58,788 nucleotides of DNA. Origin: an uncultured Bacteroidales bacterium. GTDB taxonomy: Bacteria > Bacteroidota > Bacteroidia > Bacteroidales > Bacteroidaceae. Of this stretch, positions 19,122 to 28,659 are shown one piece after another. The stretch is taken from the NCBI GenBank assembly GCA_902775385.1, contig CACYMI010000025.1, positions 1 through 58,788 of the forward strand. The letters run 5' to 3'. The notes beneath the pieces were generated by a model. It did not search any database and was not told the origin of the DNA. It saw only the letters and a program-made list of their open reading frames with translations. The translations under genes and the position numbers were made by a program. Each line of letters starts with the position of its first letter. Position 1 is the first letter of the stretch.

Positions 19122-19192
19122 TTGGGCTACCCGGGTTCGAACCAGGACTAAGACGACCAAAATGTCTTGTGCTACCATTACACCATAGCCCA
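19122..19192 (-). tRNA. tRNA-Gln (anticodon TTG)
   Basis: On the minus strand it begins TGGGCTATGGTGTAATGG and ends with the matching acceptor strand TAGCCCA plus discriminator A; CCA is not encoded. The anticodon loop TTTTGGT has TTG at its centre (codon CAA). The T-arm contains GGTTCGAACC. Lies 18 bp downstream of tyrS in the same direction, so co-transcription is possible. Confidence 0.93.
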
Positions 19193-19210
19193 ATCCTATC
19201 CCAATCTTTT

Positions 19211-20464
19211 TCAGATTGCGGGTGCAAAAAGGTCGGCTGTAGTGACGGCCTTGTTGGGGTCGTCCAGTTTCTCCTTGTTGATAGAGACTCCGCCGCCCTG
19301 GGTAAGCTTGCGCATCTCGCCCTTGGAGGCAAAGCAGGCAGTGTGCTCAGCCAGCAGGTCAATGGCCTTCACGCCTTCGCCCTCCAGGAGAGAACGGCTT
19401 ACCTCGAACTGGGGAACACCGGAGAAGACATCCAGCAGCGTCTGCTCATCCAGTTTCGTCAGGCTTTCCTTGGTTGCCTTTCCGAAGAGGATGTTGCTTG
19501 CTTCCAATGCCAGCTCATAATCCTCGCGACTGTGTACCAGAACGGTAACCTCCTCTGCCAAACGTTTCTGAAGAACACGGCGGCCGGGATCCTGACGGTG
19601 CTCCTCAATCAGGGCATCTATGGTTGCCTTGTCTAAAGAGGTGAAGATCTTTATGTAGCGCTCGGCATCCTCATCAGCTACATTCAGCCAGAACTGGTAG
19701 AATGTGTAAGGGCTTGTGCGGTTACGGTCGAGCCAGATGTTACCCTTCTCGGTCTTTCCGAACTTCTTTCCGTCTGCCTTTGTAATAAGGGGGCAGGTGA
19801 GGGCAAAAGCCTCATTGTCCGCACCCAACTTACGACGGATTAACTCTGTACCGGTGGTGATGTTGCCCCACTGGTCGCTACCGCCCATCTGCAGCTTGCA
19901 GTTCTTGGTCTCGTACAGGTGCAGGAAATCATAGCCCTGCAGCAGCTGGTAGGTAAATTCGGTGAAGGACATTCCATCCTGCGCCTCGCCGTTCAAACGA
20001 CGCTTTACACTGTCCTTGGCCATCATATAGTTGACGGTGATGCACTTACCTATCTCGCGGGCAAACTCCAGGAAGGAGAAGTTCTTCATCCAGTCATAGT
20101 TGTTGACCAGCTCTGCAGCATTAGGAGCATCGCTATTGAAATCCAGGAAGCGGCTCAACTGGGCCTTGATACACTCTACGTTATGGCGCAGTGTCTCCTC
20201 GTTCAGCAGGTTACGTTCCTGGCTTTTACCGCTGGGGTCGCCTATCATACCCGTAGCGCCTCCAACAAGAGCCAGTGGTTTGTGGCCTGCCAGCTGCAGG
20301 TGACGGAGCATCATTACACCGCAGAGGTGTCCGATATGCAGGCTGTCCGCAGTGGGGTCAATACCCACGTATGCGGTGACTGTTTCCTTCTCGAAAAGTT
20401 CTTCTGTTCCGGGCATCATCTGGTGAATCATGCCCCTCCATTTAAGTTCCTCTACAAAATTCAT
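19211..20464 (-). CDS. tyrS: Tyrosyl-tRNA synthetase
   Basis: A 417-aa class I synthetase. The HIGH motif is in SLHIGHLCG, the KMSKS-type loop is KFGKT, and the tyrosine-binding GGSDQWGNI is present. The C-terminal S4-like RNA-binding domain ([29 protein letters not shown]) completes the bacterial TyrS type. Length is normal. It has a strong upstream promoter and ends next to tRNA-Gln. No T-box is expected in this phylum and none is seen. Confidence 0.97.
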   Translation of the reverse strand: MNFVEELKWRGMIHQMMPGTEELFEKETVTAYVGIDPTADSLHIGHLCGVMMLRHLQLAGHKPLALVGGATGMIGDPSGKSQERNLLNEETLRHNVECIKAQLSRFLDFNSDAPNAAELVNNYDWMKNFSFLEFAREIGKCITVNYMMAKDSVKRRLNGEAQDGMSFTEFTYQLLQGYDFLHLYETKNCKLQMGGSDQWGNITTGTELIRRKLGADNEAFALTCPLITKADGKKFGKTEKGNIWLDRNRTSPYTFYQFWLNVADEDAERYIKIFTSLDKATIDALIEEHRQDPGRRVLQKRLAEEVTVLVHSREDYELALEASNILFGKATKESLTKLDEQTLLDVFSGVPQFEVSRSLLEGEGVKAIDLLAEHTACFASKGEMRKLTQGGGVSINKEKLDDPNKAVTTADLFAPAI

Positions 20465-20492
20465 ATGAATGTATATATCTTTTTATGCGTTG

Positions 20493-20524
20493 CAAAATTA
20501 TATCTTATCTTCTGAATTTCCAAA
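20493..20524 (-). promoter_or_regulatory. tyrS promoter
   Basis: Minus strand: TTTG (20521-20524), 20-nt spacer, TAATTTTG (20493-20500). It fully matches the Bacteroidetes consensus; the start site should fall near 20487, giving a 5' leader of about 20-25 nt. Confidence 0.8.
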
Positions 20525-20604
20525 TATTAGGTGGTAAATCCTATGATTGTGTTAAATCTTGTTAAACACGTAGGGAAAAATGTCATGTTTTCATAATATA
20601 ATCA

Positions 20605-20612
20605 TATTTTTG
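20605..20612 (+). promoter_or_regulatory. -7 box of the surface-protein cluster
   Basis: TATTTTTG matches TAnnTTTG; no TTTG at -33. A 6-bp hairpin CACCTT-ATAA-AAGGTG lies downstream at about 20626-20641 in the predicted 5' leader. No inverted repeats flank the box, so no sign of an invertible promoter. Confidence 0.5.
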
Positions 20613-20687
20613 CAAACGAATAGCACCTTATAAAAGGTGTACTATGCGGCTAAGTTAAGAATAAATTACTAATATATCGATATAATT

Positions 20688-23600
20688 ATGAAAAGAAAGT
20701 TTTACCAATTTCTCCTGTTGGGCGCCGTAACGGTGTCCCTGGGAATGTTTGTATCTTGTAAGGATACGAACTCAGATTTGTACAAGCAACTCGAGTGGCA
20801 GATAGACGAGAAAGCCAGCCTTGAGGAAGTGAACAGGCTGCAGCTTCAGCAACTGGAACAGATGAAGCAGTATCTTCAGGAACAGCTGGCACAGATTGAG
20901 AAGTGTAACTGTCCCAAAAACATGAGTCAGACCATTCAGGACCTTACTGATTTCATGAATAAGATGAATCAGGCTGCTTCCGACAACGACAATTCATTTG
21001 AGACACTGAAGGAACTTCTTCAGGGTATCACCAACAATTACGAGACGGTCAACAATTTCTTTAACAATATGGGCGTCAGCGAGCAACAGCTGAACAATGC
21101 GGTTAATGATTTGGAAGCAAAGATCGCTGCCATCAAGAAGTGCGAGTGCGATCTTTCCAAGCTTTCTCAGATTGAGCAGGCTGCCCAGCAGGCATACGAT
21201 ATGGCAACAAAGGCCGACTCTACCGTTAAGGTAGCCATGAACATTGCCAATGCTGCCAAGACCGCTGCAGAGACTGCCTCAGGTCAGGTGCAGACATTGT
21301 CCACCCAGGTTCAGCAGGCTCTTGACAAAGCCGGTTCTGCCGAGAATATCGCCAAGGAGGCTAAGTCTCTTGTCGCCGACTTGGATTCTATCGCAAAGGC
21401 CGCTGACAAACTCTCTAAGGAAAATGCCGAGAAGATTCAGCAGAATTCCGATGCTATCAAGGACATGAAGATGCAGATGGTGTCAATGAGTGACTCTTTG
21501 AAGCATGCCTATGAAACCGCAGACAAGGCGTTTACTCAGGCATCGGCAAACAAGACTGCCATCGAATTGATTGATGCGCGTGTTAAGGCGGATTCTGCTG
21601 CTATCAAGGGTCTTCAGACCACTGTTGCCGACATGAAGACTGCTACAGACAAGATTCCCGGACTGGAAACAAAGGTGAACGGCATAGAGACTTCTGTTAC
21701 TACATTATTTAATAAGGTGGACAGCCTGGGTGTTGAAATTGACACACTGAAGGTTAAGGTCAACAAGGCATATGACTATGCGGATGCCAAACTTCTGGAG
21801 GCAAAGAAATATACTGACTTGGAAATCAGTCTCGTCAAGGCTGCCCTTACAGACTCTATTGCTGCCGTGAACGGCAGAATTGACGGTGTGGTAACCGATG
21901 TTGATTCCATCAACAGCAGAATCGGTGCCATTAACATCAGTATCAAGGATCTTCGCGACCAACTTGACGATGAAGTTGACGACCTGTGGACGGAGATTAC
22001 CAAGCTGCAGCAGAAGGATGCCCAAATCAGCGACAACCTGGCGGCTTACAAGGATTCTATCAATACAGTGACCGATAAGAATGGCAAGGATATTATCAAA
22101 GCCCTGGGTGATATCGTAAAACTGAATAACGCCGTTGATCTGATTAACGATTCATTGGGCGTACTGGGAAGCCGGATTGACGGCAATACGGTACTGATTC
22201 AGGAGTTGGATGACAAGTTGGATTCAGCTATGGTTGATTTCCAGGATAAGATTGACATCCTGCAGGCTGAGATTGACTCTCTGGGTAAATGTGTTGCCCA
22301 GAATACCGATGCTATTGAGAAGCTGACCGGCGCGTTTGACCTCCTGCAGGAGAATCTGAAGCGTCAGGTAACAGGTATTATCGTTCAGGGAACCTATAAT
22401 CCTGCCTTCGGTACTATTAACCTGCCCGTGGGTGTTCAGTCTAATGTGCTGCTTACTTACTACGGCGAGGCACTTCAGAAAGTGGAATTCCCCACCAACA
22501 GTACTGTAAACTATGTGGATGACAAGCATGCCCTGACTGCTAAGGATATGGAAATGCTGGGCCTGAAGGGCAAGGATCCCCTGTACAAGGTTGAGGCCGG
22601 TGATATTATCCTTCAGAACGAGGAGAACAATGCGGGTACCCTGTTCCTGACAGTTAACCCCAACACCGTTGACTTCTCTAAGCTGCAGTTGAGTCTGGTA
22701 AACAGCCAGGATAAGGAGTCTTATATCAAACTGGGCGAACTGAAGCGTAGCGACAAGACCCTGCAGCTGGGTTACTCACGTGCGGCTGATAACGGCTTCT
22801 ATGAGTGTGCCGCCAACCTGGATGCCGCTGATGTAAATAAGGTTCAGAAGGTTAACTTCAATACATCGGCTATTAAGGATGCTATTAAGGAAATCACTGA
22901 CAAGCAGACAAATGCAAGTATTTCCAGAATCGCTTCTGATATGGCCGAGGTTATCAGAGGTCTCAGAATCGATGCCAATGCTGTTAAGTGTGAGTGGACT
23001 GACTCTGCCAAGGCAGGTGAGACACCTCAGAAGCATGCCGTTTACTCTAACTACAATATGGCTGCTACAGCTATCAAGCCTCTCTCTTTGCAGACTGCCA
23101 AGGACTTCCATTATGTGACAGTTCCCGGTTACGAGCGTGCTATGGAGTTGCTGGATTCTGTTTCCAAGAGTCTGCACGGCGCAGTTAAGACTGTTTATAA
23201 GGAGTTTAATAGCTCTGACCTCATTAAGGATGTTGCTGCCCTGAAGATTAAGCACGTTGAGGTAGCAGACCTTACTGAGAGTCAGAAGGCATTGTTCAAA
23301 GTGGAAATCGATACCACTATCGAGATTAGTGGCCTCTCATACCACTTGGATTTGAACGAGACAGTTCACGTTCCTGTTAAGTTCAATAAGGATGTAACTG
23401 TTCCTATCCATATTGATGAGGATGTTGCTATCGACATGTCTAACCTGAAGGTTAAAACTCCTACAATCGTTGTTACCACAGATGTAAAGAATAATAAAGA
23501 TAATAGTGCAGTATTGGTTGTTCCCGTAAAGGACAATGATGGCAATCAAATTGGTAATGCAACTGTTAATCTTGACCAGATAGATGTTGATGCAAATGCT

Positions 23601-24275
23601 AAAATCGACGGTGGAACTATTACCCTTGACGGTACAGCTGTTGCTCACTTTACATACGATAAGAATCAGGTTGTTAACATTGATGTAGATGAAACAGTAC
23701 AGACCACAGTCAACATCGAAAAGTGGATTTACTTTGGTGATTACAAACTGGATGCTGACGGTAATATCGTTTACGATGGCAATGGCAACCCAATACACAC
23801 AGATAAGAAGAGTTTTCGTATTTGGGTGAAGAAGGATTTGTCTAAAGCCGCAGAATCTCTCTGGGGTAGTGCTCAGCAGGCTATCGGCGGTGTTAACGAC
23901 ATGCTTGACGATCTGAACAATATTGTTGATGATGTCAACGACATGATTGCTAAGATTAATAGCTATCAGGAGAAGATTGACACCAAGATTGACACTTACA
24001 TGGATAAGGTCGTTTCCTTCGTGAACAAGATCAACAAAAAGATTGTGGGCTTTGTCAACAGCACTAACCAGCGTCTGCAGCCCACACTGATTGCCAGTGA
24101 CGGTACAGGTGCCAAGATGCTGAGCGAGGCCAAGAACTATCCTACCGTGTTTACCGGATCCAACGCGAGGCCAAGAACTATCCTACCGTGTTTACCGGAT
24201 CCAACCTCAGTCTGGTTCCCACTACATGGACCTTGGAGCTGGTTGTTCCTATTGCCAAGAAGCACGTTGCAGTAA
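20688..24275 (+). CDS. Long coiled-coil surface lipoprotein, C-terminus lost by frameshift
   Basis: The open frame gives 1195 aa. Signal peptide with lipobox (MFVSCKD, Cys24). Residues of about 30-560 are almost uninterrupted alpha-helical coiled coil rich in Ala, Lys, Asp and Asn (heptads with many SLGVEID/TLKVKVN-type steps). About 565-1050 is beta-rich, including VPVKFNKDVTVPI-type strands, and about 1055-1125 is a second coiled coil. A 41-bp exact tandem duplication at 24124-24205 shifts the frame, so the last ~37 residues are out of frame. Removing one copy restores a single frame to TAA 24502 (1257 aa). It is followed by an OmpA-domain gene 35 bp after that stop. Layout resembles large Bacteroides surface-layer type lipoproteins; function is inferred to be structural. 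Confidence 0.85.
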   Translation: MKRKFYQFLLLGAVTVSLGMFVSCKDTNSDLYKQLEWQIDEKASLEEVNRLQLQQLEQMKQYLQEQLAQIEKCNCPKNMSQTIQDLTDFMNKMNQAASDNDNSFETLKELLQGITNNYETVNNFFNNMGVSEQQLNNAVNDLEAKIAAIKKCECDLSKLSQIEQAAQQAYDMATKADSTVKVAMNIANAAKTAAETASGQVQTLSTQVQQALDKAGSAENIAKEAKSLVADLDSIAKAADKLSKENAEKIQQNSDAIKDMKMQMVSMSDSLKHAYETADKAFTQASANKTAIELIDARVKADSAAIKGLQTTVADMKTATDKIPGLETKVNGIETSVTTLFNKVDSLGVEIDTLKVKVNKAYDYADAKLLEAKKYTDLEISLVKAALTDSIAAVNGRIDGVVTDVDSINSRIGAINISIKDLRDQLDDEVDDLWTEITKLQQKDAQISDNLAAYKDSINTVTDKNGKDIIKALGDIVKLNNAVDLINDSLGVLGSRIDGNTVLIQELDDKLDSAMVDFQDKIDILQAEIDSLGKCVAQNTDAIEKLTGAFDLLQENLKRQVTGIIVQGTYNPAFGTINLPVGVQSNVLLTYYGEALQKVEFPTNSTVNYVDDKHALTAKDMEMLGLKGKDPLYKVEAGDIILQNEENNAGTLFLTVNPNTVDFSKLQLSLVNSQDKESYIKLGELKRSDKTLQLGYSRAADNGFYECAANLDAADVNKVQKVNFNTSAIKDAIKEITDKQTNASISRIASDMAEVIRGLRIDANAVKCEWTDSAKAGETPQKHAVYSNYNMAATAIKPLSLQTAKDFHYVTVPGYERAMELLDSVSKSLHGAVKTVYKEFNSSDLIKDVAALKIKHVEVADLTESQKALFKVEIDTTIEISGLSYHLDLNETVHVPVKFNKDVTVPIHIDEDVAIDMSNLKVKTPTIVVTTDVKNNKDNSAVLVVPVKDNDGNQIGNATVNLDQIDVDANAKIDGGTITLDGTAVAHFTYDKNQVVNIDVDETVQTTVNIEKWIYFGDYKLDADGNIVYDGNGNPIHTDKKSFRIWVKKDLSKAAESLWGSAQQAIGGVNDMLDDLNNIVDDVNDMIAKINSYQEKIDTKIDTYMDKVVSFVNKINKKIVGFVNSTNQRLQPTLIASDGTGAKMLSEAKNYPTVFTGSNARPRTILPCLPDPTSVWFPLHGPWSWLFLLPRSTLQ
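24124..24205. repeat. Exact 41-bp tandem duplication causing a frameshift
   Basis: Two identical 41-bp copies (24124-24164 and 24165-24205). 41 is not a multiple of 3. The length without one copy is 3774 bp, a whole number of codons from ATG 20688 to TAA 24502. Confidence 0.95.
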
Positions 24276-24502
24276 CCGATGTTATCTATGGCACCAAATC
24301 CGCTAAGGGTGGTGACAGTACATGTAAGGGCGAACTGAGCCGCGTGAATGAGTCACCCACTTTGAATGTACTGCTCTCAGGCGAACAGCGTCGTGCTTAC
24401 GCTACTAACCTGAAGTCCGGCTATACCTATGAGATTGCTTATTCTGCTCTCGACTTCCATGGTAAGATGGCCACCAGAAAGTACTACATTACGATTAAGT
24501 AA
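24188..24502 (+). pseudogene. C-terminal part of the coiled-coil lipoprotein, in shifted frame
   Basis: About 100 residues (LSLVPTTWTLELVVPIAKK through KMATRKYYITIK) that continue the beta-rich C-terminal domain of the preceding gene in the frame that existed before the duplication. It has no start signals of its own. The ATG at 24188 lies inside copy 2 of the duplication and is unlikely to be a real start. Confidence 0.85.
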
Positions 24503-24537
24503 AGGATTTTACGTAGAACTCTAAAATTTGATTCGAA

Positions 24538-25695
24538 ATGAAATTCAGAAAATTATTATATACCGCTTTGTTGTCTGCCGGATGCATGAGCGCATCTGCG
24601 CAGGCACCGGAGACGGTGACTGTAGAGGCATTTAACCCTCATTGGTTTGTGCAGGCTCAGGCCGGTGCCCAGTACACTTTGGGTGAGGTTTGTTTCGGTG
24701 ATCTGGTAAGTCCTAACATTCAGGTTGCCGGTGGTTATCAGTTTACTCCTGTATGGGGATTGCGTCTGGCTGTCAATGCCTGGCAGAGCAAGGGTGGTTC
24801 TACCCTCCCTGCTGGTACCACTTATACATGGAAGTACAATTACGTAGCTCCCACCGTTGACTTTACCTGTGATCTGGTGAATCTGATTTGGGGCTATAAG
24901 CCCGACAGGGTTTTCACCGCAGGTATTCTGGGTGGTGTAGGTGTGAACGTAGCCTTCAACAATGACGAGGCCATAAGTGCGGACGGATTGATTAAAGCTG
25001 AGCTTAGGAGGACATCTTATGCCCCTCATGGTGACGTTATGTATCTTGATAATTTGTGGGACGGTACTATTGCCCGCTTCAAGGGCCGCTTCGGTGTCTA
25101 TGCTGACTGCCGTGTATCCAAGCGTGTCTCTCTGGGAGTCGAGGTTAATGCCAACACCACAAGTGATATGTACAACTCCAAGGACGCTTCAAATCTTGAC
25201 TGGTACTTCAATGCGCTGGCCGGTGTAAAGGTTAGGTTGGGTAAGATTACCAAGCAGGTTGAGAAGAAGGCTTGCTGCGGCCATGAGAAAGTTGTGGAGA
25301 AGATCGTGGAGAAGATTGTGGAGAAGCCCGTAGAGAAGATTGTATATCGCGACAGGGAAGTCATAAAGGTCGAGCCTTTGCGCAAGGACATCTTCTTCAC
25401 CATCAGTAACTCTGACGTATCCCGCGCTGAGATGGTCAAGGTAGAGGATATAGCCACATATCTGAACAAGTATCCTAATGCGAAGGTTACCATTACCGGC
25501 TATGCCGACAAGGGTACCGGTTCTGCCAAGATCAATGAGAAGCTTGCCAAGAAGCGTTCAGAGATTGTAGCGGAGTTGCTCAAGAATAAGTTTGGAATTG
25601 CTTCAGATCGTATTACAGTTGAATCCAAGGGTGATACCGTACAGCCTTTCGAACAGAACGACTTGAACCGTGTTAGTATTTGTGTTGCCGAGTAA
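24538..25695 (+). CDS. OmpA-family outer-membrane protein
   Basis: A 385-aa protein. Signal peptide (MKFRKLLYTALLSAGCMSASAQ), then an N-terminal predicted 8-strand barrel of about 230 residues (WGLRLAVNAWQSKGG, RFGVYADCRVSKRVSLGVEV). A linker has repeated VEKIVEKP units. The C-terminal OmpA peptidoglycan-binding domain is at about 275-385 (VTITGYADKGTGSAKINEKL, RITVESKGDT). It anchors the outer membrane to the cell wall. The Cys-rich ACCGHEK stretch lies between barrel and linker. Directly follows the coiled-coil lipoprotein, so the two may form one surface assembly. Confidence 0.92.
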   Translation: MKFRKLLYTALLSAGCMSASAQAPETVTVEAFNPHWFVQAQAGAQYTLGEVCFGDLVSPNIQVAGGYQFTPVWGLRLAVNAWQSKGGSTLPAGTTYTWKYNYVAPTVDFTCDLVNLIWGYKPDRVFTAGILGGVGVNVAFNNDEAISADGLIKAELRRTSYAPHGDVMYLDNLWDGTIARFKGRFGVYADCRVSKRVSLGVEVNANTTSDMYNSKDASNLDWYFNALAGVKVRLGKITKQVEKKACCGHEKVVEKIVEKIVEKPVEKIVYRDREVIKVEPLRKDIFFTISNSDVSRAEMVKVEDIATYLNKYPNAKVTITGYADKGTGSAKINEKLAKKRSEIVAELLKNKFGIASDRITVESKGDTVQPFEQNDLNRVSICVAE

Positions 25696-25721
25696 TCGGT
25701 TAATAGGATAAGAAAGATAAG

Positions 25722-25764
25722 CCGTCCTTGCTTACCGGTTGTATTCAGCCGGTAGCAAGGATGG
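25722..25764 (+). terminator. Hairpin between the OmpA-type gene and the InlB-type gene
   Basis: A 16-bp stem (CCGTCCTTGCT...ACCGG with CCGGT...AGCAAGGATGG, one bulge, one G-T pair). It lies in the 83-bp gap before the next start. The T-run after it is weak, so it may be a partial terminator or mRNA-stability structure instead of a complete stop. Confidence 0.5.
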
Positions 25765-25778
25765 TTACCTTTATATAT

Positions 25779-28625
25779 ATGAGAAGATTATTATACCTGC
25801 TCTTTTTCCTTGCTGCGCTGACATCTCATGTGTCAGCCCAGTTTACTTCTGACGGTTTCTACCGTGTCCAGAATTTCGGAACCAAGCGTTACCTGTACCT
25901 TACTGATTGTACGGGTTACTATGACATGAATCGTGATATCGGTGACTTCGGTGCCCTGCAGATGTTTACCGGAAAGGATAAGACCGTGTCGGATGCCGCC
26001 AGTATTATCTATATCAAGAAGTACGGTTCGCAGGTAGATATTCAGGGACAGGGTATAGGTATATACAAGATTGTGAGCAGATATGTGGACCTGAACTATA
26101 TCAGCTCTGGTGCCTTTAAGGGTACCTATACTGTCAGTGCCACTGAGCAGGGTATCACCAAGTATCTGGACGACGAGGAAACCAATAAGGACTTTGAGAA
26201 GGGTATTGTAGGTACCAACCGTAACTCTCCCTACAGAAACTGGCTGATTTACCCTGTTAACAGCAGTACGGATGACTATTTCGGCATTAAGCCCTTGTTT
26301 TCCCTTAACGGCAAATATTACTATCCCTTTTATGCGGCTTTCCCCTTCAAGGCCGCTTCATCGGGAATGAAGTTCTACAGTATCAGCAAGACTGATTCTG
26401 AGTTGGGTTATGCCGTACTGACCGAGATTACCGGTGTTGTTCCCTCAAAAACGCCTGTGCTGGTGGAATGCTCCTCGGATGCGCCTGCATCCAACCGCCT
26501 TGACCTGATTGAGTCCTCGGCATCTCCTATAAGTCCCAACGGCCTGTCAGGAACGTTTTTCTGCAATTATGAGCGCAGGAATAAGTCCGAATACTCTCTT
26601 ATCTCATTCAATCCTGCCAGGATGCGTGTGATTGGTGTAACTGGTCAGGGTAAGTTGGGTTTTGTCACCAGTACCCGGTATCTTAACCAGATAAACGGTG
26701 ACTATTACATTCCGGCCAATACCTCGTACCTGAATGTTCCTGAGGAAAGTCCTGCTGACTTTACTATTGTTACGGAAGAGGAGTACAACCAGATTCTGGC
26801 TAATCATCAATACACTGTCACCTTCATGATTGACGGTACTGTGTACAGGACTGAGAAACTGAAGGCCGGCCAGCAAATCAGCGCTGACACTCCTGTGCGT
26901 GAGGGCTATACCTTCAGCGGCTGGAGCGGATTACCCGCTACCATGCCTGCACGGGATATTACCGTAACGGGTACTTTTACAATCAATAACTATAATATCA
27001 CATACAAGCTTGACGGCTCGGTTTATCAGGTAGTATCCGTTCCCTACGGCTCAACTGTCACGCCTTTGAAAGTCGAGAGGGAAGGATATGTCTTCAGCGG
27101 TTGGGACGGATTGCCCGCCACCATGCCTGCACATGATGTTACTGTAAACGGCTCTTTCTCCATAGCCAGTTTCAAACTGACTTATATGGTGGACGGTGCT
27201 GTATATCAGACGCAGACGGTCACATTCGGTGCTACAGTCGCACCGCTCGACAATCCCATACGTGAAGGCTATACTTTCAGCGGTTGGAGCGGATTGCCTG
27301 CCACCATGCCGGCGCATGATGTTACCGTAACCGGCAGTTTCACGCCTGTCGTATATACAATCCGGTATATGCTGGACGGTCAGCTCTTCCTGCAACAGGA
27401 GGTGTCTTTCGGACAGACAATCACCCCTCCGGTTCCGCCGCAGAAGACCGGCTATGCCTTCAGCAGGTGGGAGGAGCTTCCTAAAACCATGCCTGCGGCC
27501 AATCTGACCGTGACGGCTGTTTACGAGCCCATTAAGTACACCCTTACCTACCTTGTGGACGGTGAGGTGTATAGGACCGTTCAGGTACCCTACGGCGCTC
27601 CTCTCGTCCTCATAGAGGATCCAGTAAGAGAAGGCCACATATTCAGCGGCTGGAGTCAGATTCCCGCAACAATGCCGGCGGAGGATATCAGCGTTTCGGG
27701 TACATTCGCTAAGGGTACGTACAAACTTGAATACATTCTTAATGGAGCCGGATTTAAGGACCATGTGTTCTTCTCCACAGAGTATCAGTACGGTCAGACC
27801 GTGGTTCCCTATAGCCGTTCACCCAGATCCATAACCGGATATACCTTCACGGGATGGGGTGAGGCACCGGCCAAGATGCCGGGACATGATGTCAGGGTGT
27901 ACGGAACCTATAAGGGAAATGACTATGTTGTTACCTATATGATTGACGGCAAGGAATACCGGAAGGTAACGGTGGCTTGCGGTGATACCATTCCGGAACT
28001 GCCGTTCCGGCAGGAGGGCTATACCTTCAGCGGCTGGAGCGGACTGCCCGTCACCATGCCTGCCCAGAATATTACCGTAACGGGCAAGGTTAGCGTCAAT
28101 TTCTATATCCTGAAGTATGTGCTGGAGGTAGGCGAGAAGGGTGGTACCCAACTTTTCCGCACAGCTAGGTATAGCTACGGAGCCGAGGTTCACGCCCTGG
28201 CTTCTGCGCCTTCACGTCTTGGATACACATTTACCGGATGGGAGCAGATTCCCGCTACGATGCCGGCCTCTAATGTCACGGTACGGGGCAGGTATCAGGC
28301 CAATATATATAAGGTAAGGTACTATGTAGGTGACCGTATGGTTTATCAGCAGGATGTCGCCTGCGATGACTCTATACCCGCCTATACCTATGAGACAGCG
28401 GGCTTCGTCATAACGGATGCCGACTGGCAGGGAACCCGTTATAGCACCATGCCTGCCAGGGATGTCACATACAATGTCTCTCAGGAACTGATAGATGACC
28501 TGAATGCCATACATTCCGACGAGGAAGAGCGCAGGATGGCGTTTGACCTCTCTGGTCGTCGTGTGTCAGCCGTAAAGCCGAACGGGCTCTATATCGTCAA
28601 TGGGAAGAAGATCTTAAAACGCTAA
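25779..28625 (+). CDS. Secreted InlB B-repeat-type surface protein
   Basis: A 948-aa protein. The start at ATG 25779 gives a clear signal peptide (MRRLLYLLFFLAALTSHVSAQ); the open frame upstream runs over a hairpin. Residues of about 20-335 are an N-terminal beta-rich domain of unknown type. From about 344 to 905 there are nine consecutive repeats of about 60 residues with the core EGYTFSGWSGLPATMPA and a closing VTGTF/VTGSF, typical of InlB B-repeat/Flg_new modules (the ninth is degenerate). The C-terminus ends GRRVSAVKPNGLYIVNGKK, a motif shared with the giant protein at 47829. Such modules are usually extended stalks on the cell surface. Likely adhesion or scaffold role; ligand unknown. 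Confidence 0.88.
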   Translation: MRRLLYLLFFLAALTSHVSAQFTSDGFYRVQNFGTKRYLYLTDCTGYYDMNRDIGDFGALQMFTGKDKTVSDAASIIYIKKYGSQVDIQGQGIGIYKIVSRYVDLNYISSGAFKGTYTVSATEQGITKYLDDEETNKDFEKGIVGTNRNSPYRNWLIYPVNSSTDDYFGIKPLFSLNGKYYYPFYAAFPFKAASSGMKFYSISKTDSELGYAVLTEITGVVPSKTPVLVECSSDAPASNRLDLIESSASPISPNGLSGTFFCNYERRNKSEYSLISFNPARMRVIGVTGQGKLGFVTSTRYLNQINGDYYIPANTSYLNVPEESPADFTIVTEEEYNQILANHQYTVTFMIDGTVYRTEKLKAGQQISADTPVREGYTFSGWSGLPATMPARDITVTGTFTINNYNITYKLDGSVYQVVSVPYGSTVTPLKVEREGYVFSGWDGLPATMPAHDVTVNGSFSIASFKLTYMVDGAVYQTQTVTFGATVAPLDNPIREGYTFSGWSGLPATMPAHDVTVTGSFTPVVYTIRYMLDGQLFLQQEVSFGQTITPPVPPQKTGYAFSRWEELPKTMPAANLTVTAVYEPIKYTLTYLVDGEVYRTVQVPYGAPLVLIEDPVREGHIFSGWSQIPATMPAEDISVSGTFAKGTYKLEYILNGAGFKDHVFFSTEYQYGQTVVPYSRSPRSITGYTFTGWGEAPAKMPGHDVRVYGTYKGNDYVVTYMIDGKEYRKVTVACGDTIPELPFRQEGYTFSGWSGLPVTMPAQNITVTGKVSVNFYILKYVLEVGEKGGTQLFRTARYSYGAEVHALASAPSRLGYTFTGWEQIPATMPASNVTVRGRYQANIYKVRYYVGDRMVYQQDVACDDSIPAYTYETAGFVITDADWQGTRYSTMPARDVTYNVSQELIDDLNAIHSDEEERRMAFDLSGRRVSAVKPNGLYIVNGKKILKR

Positions 28626-28659
28626 TCAGTACTTTAACACAGAACCAAACTATATTGCA

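Noticed and set aside
20465..20687. Invertible (phase-variable) promoter for the surface cluster
   Set aside because: No inverted repeats flank the -7 box and no recombinase gene is nearby.
24124..24275. Programmed ribosomal frameshift in the coiled-coil lipoprotein
   Set aside because: The shift is fully explained by an exact 41-bp tandem duplication; no slippery site is needed.
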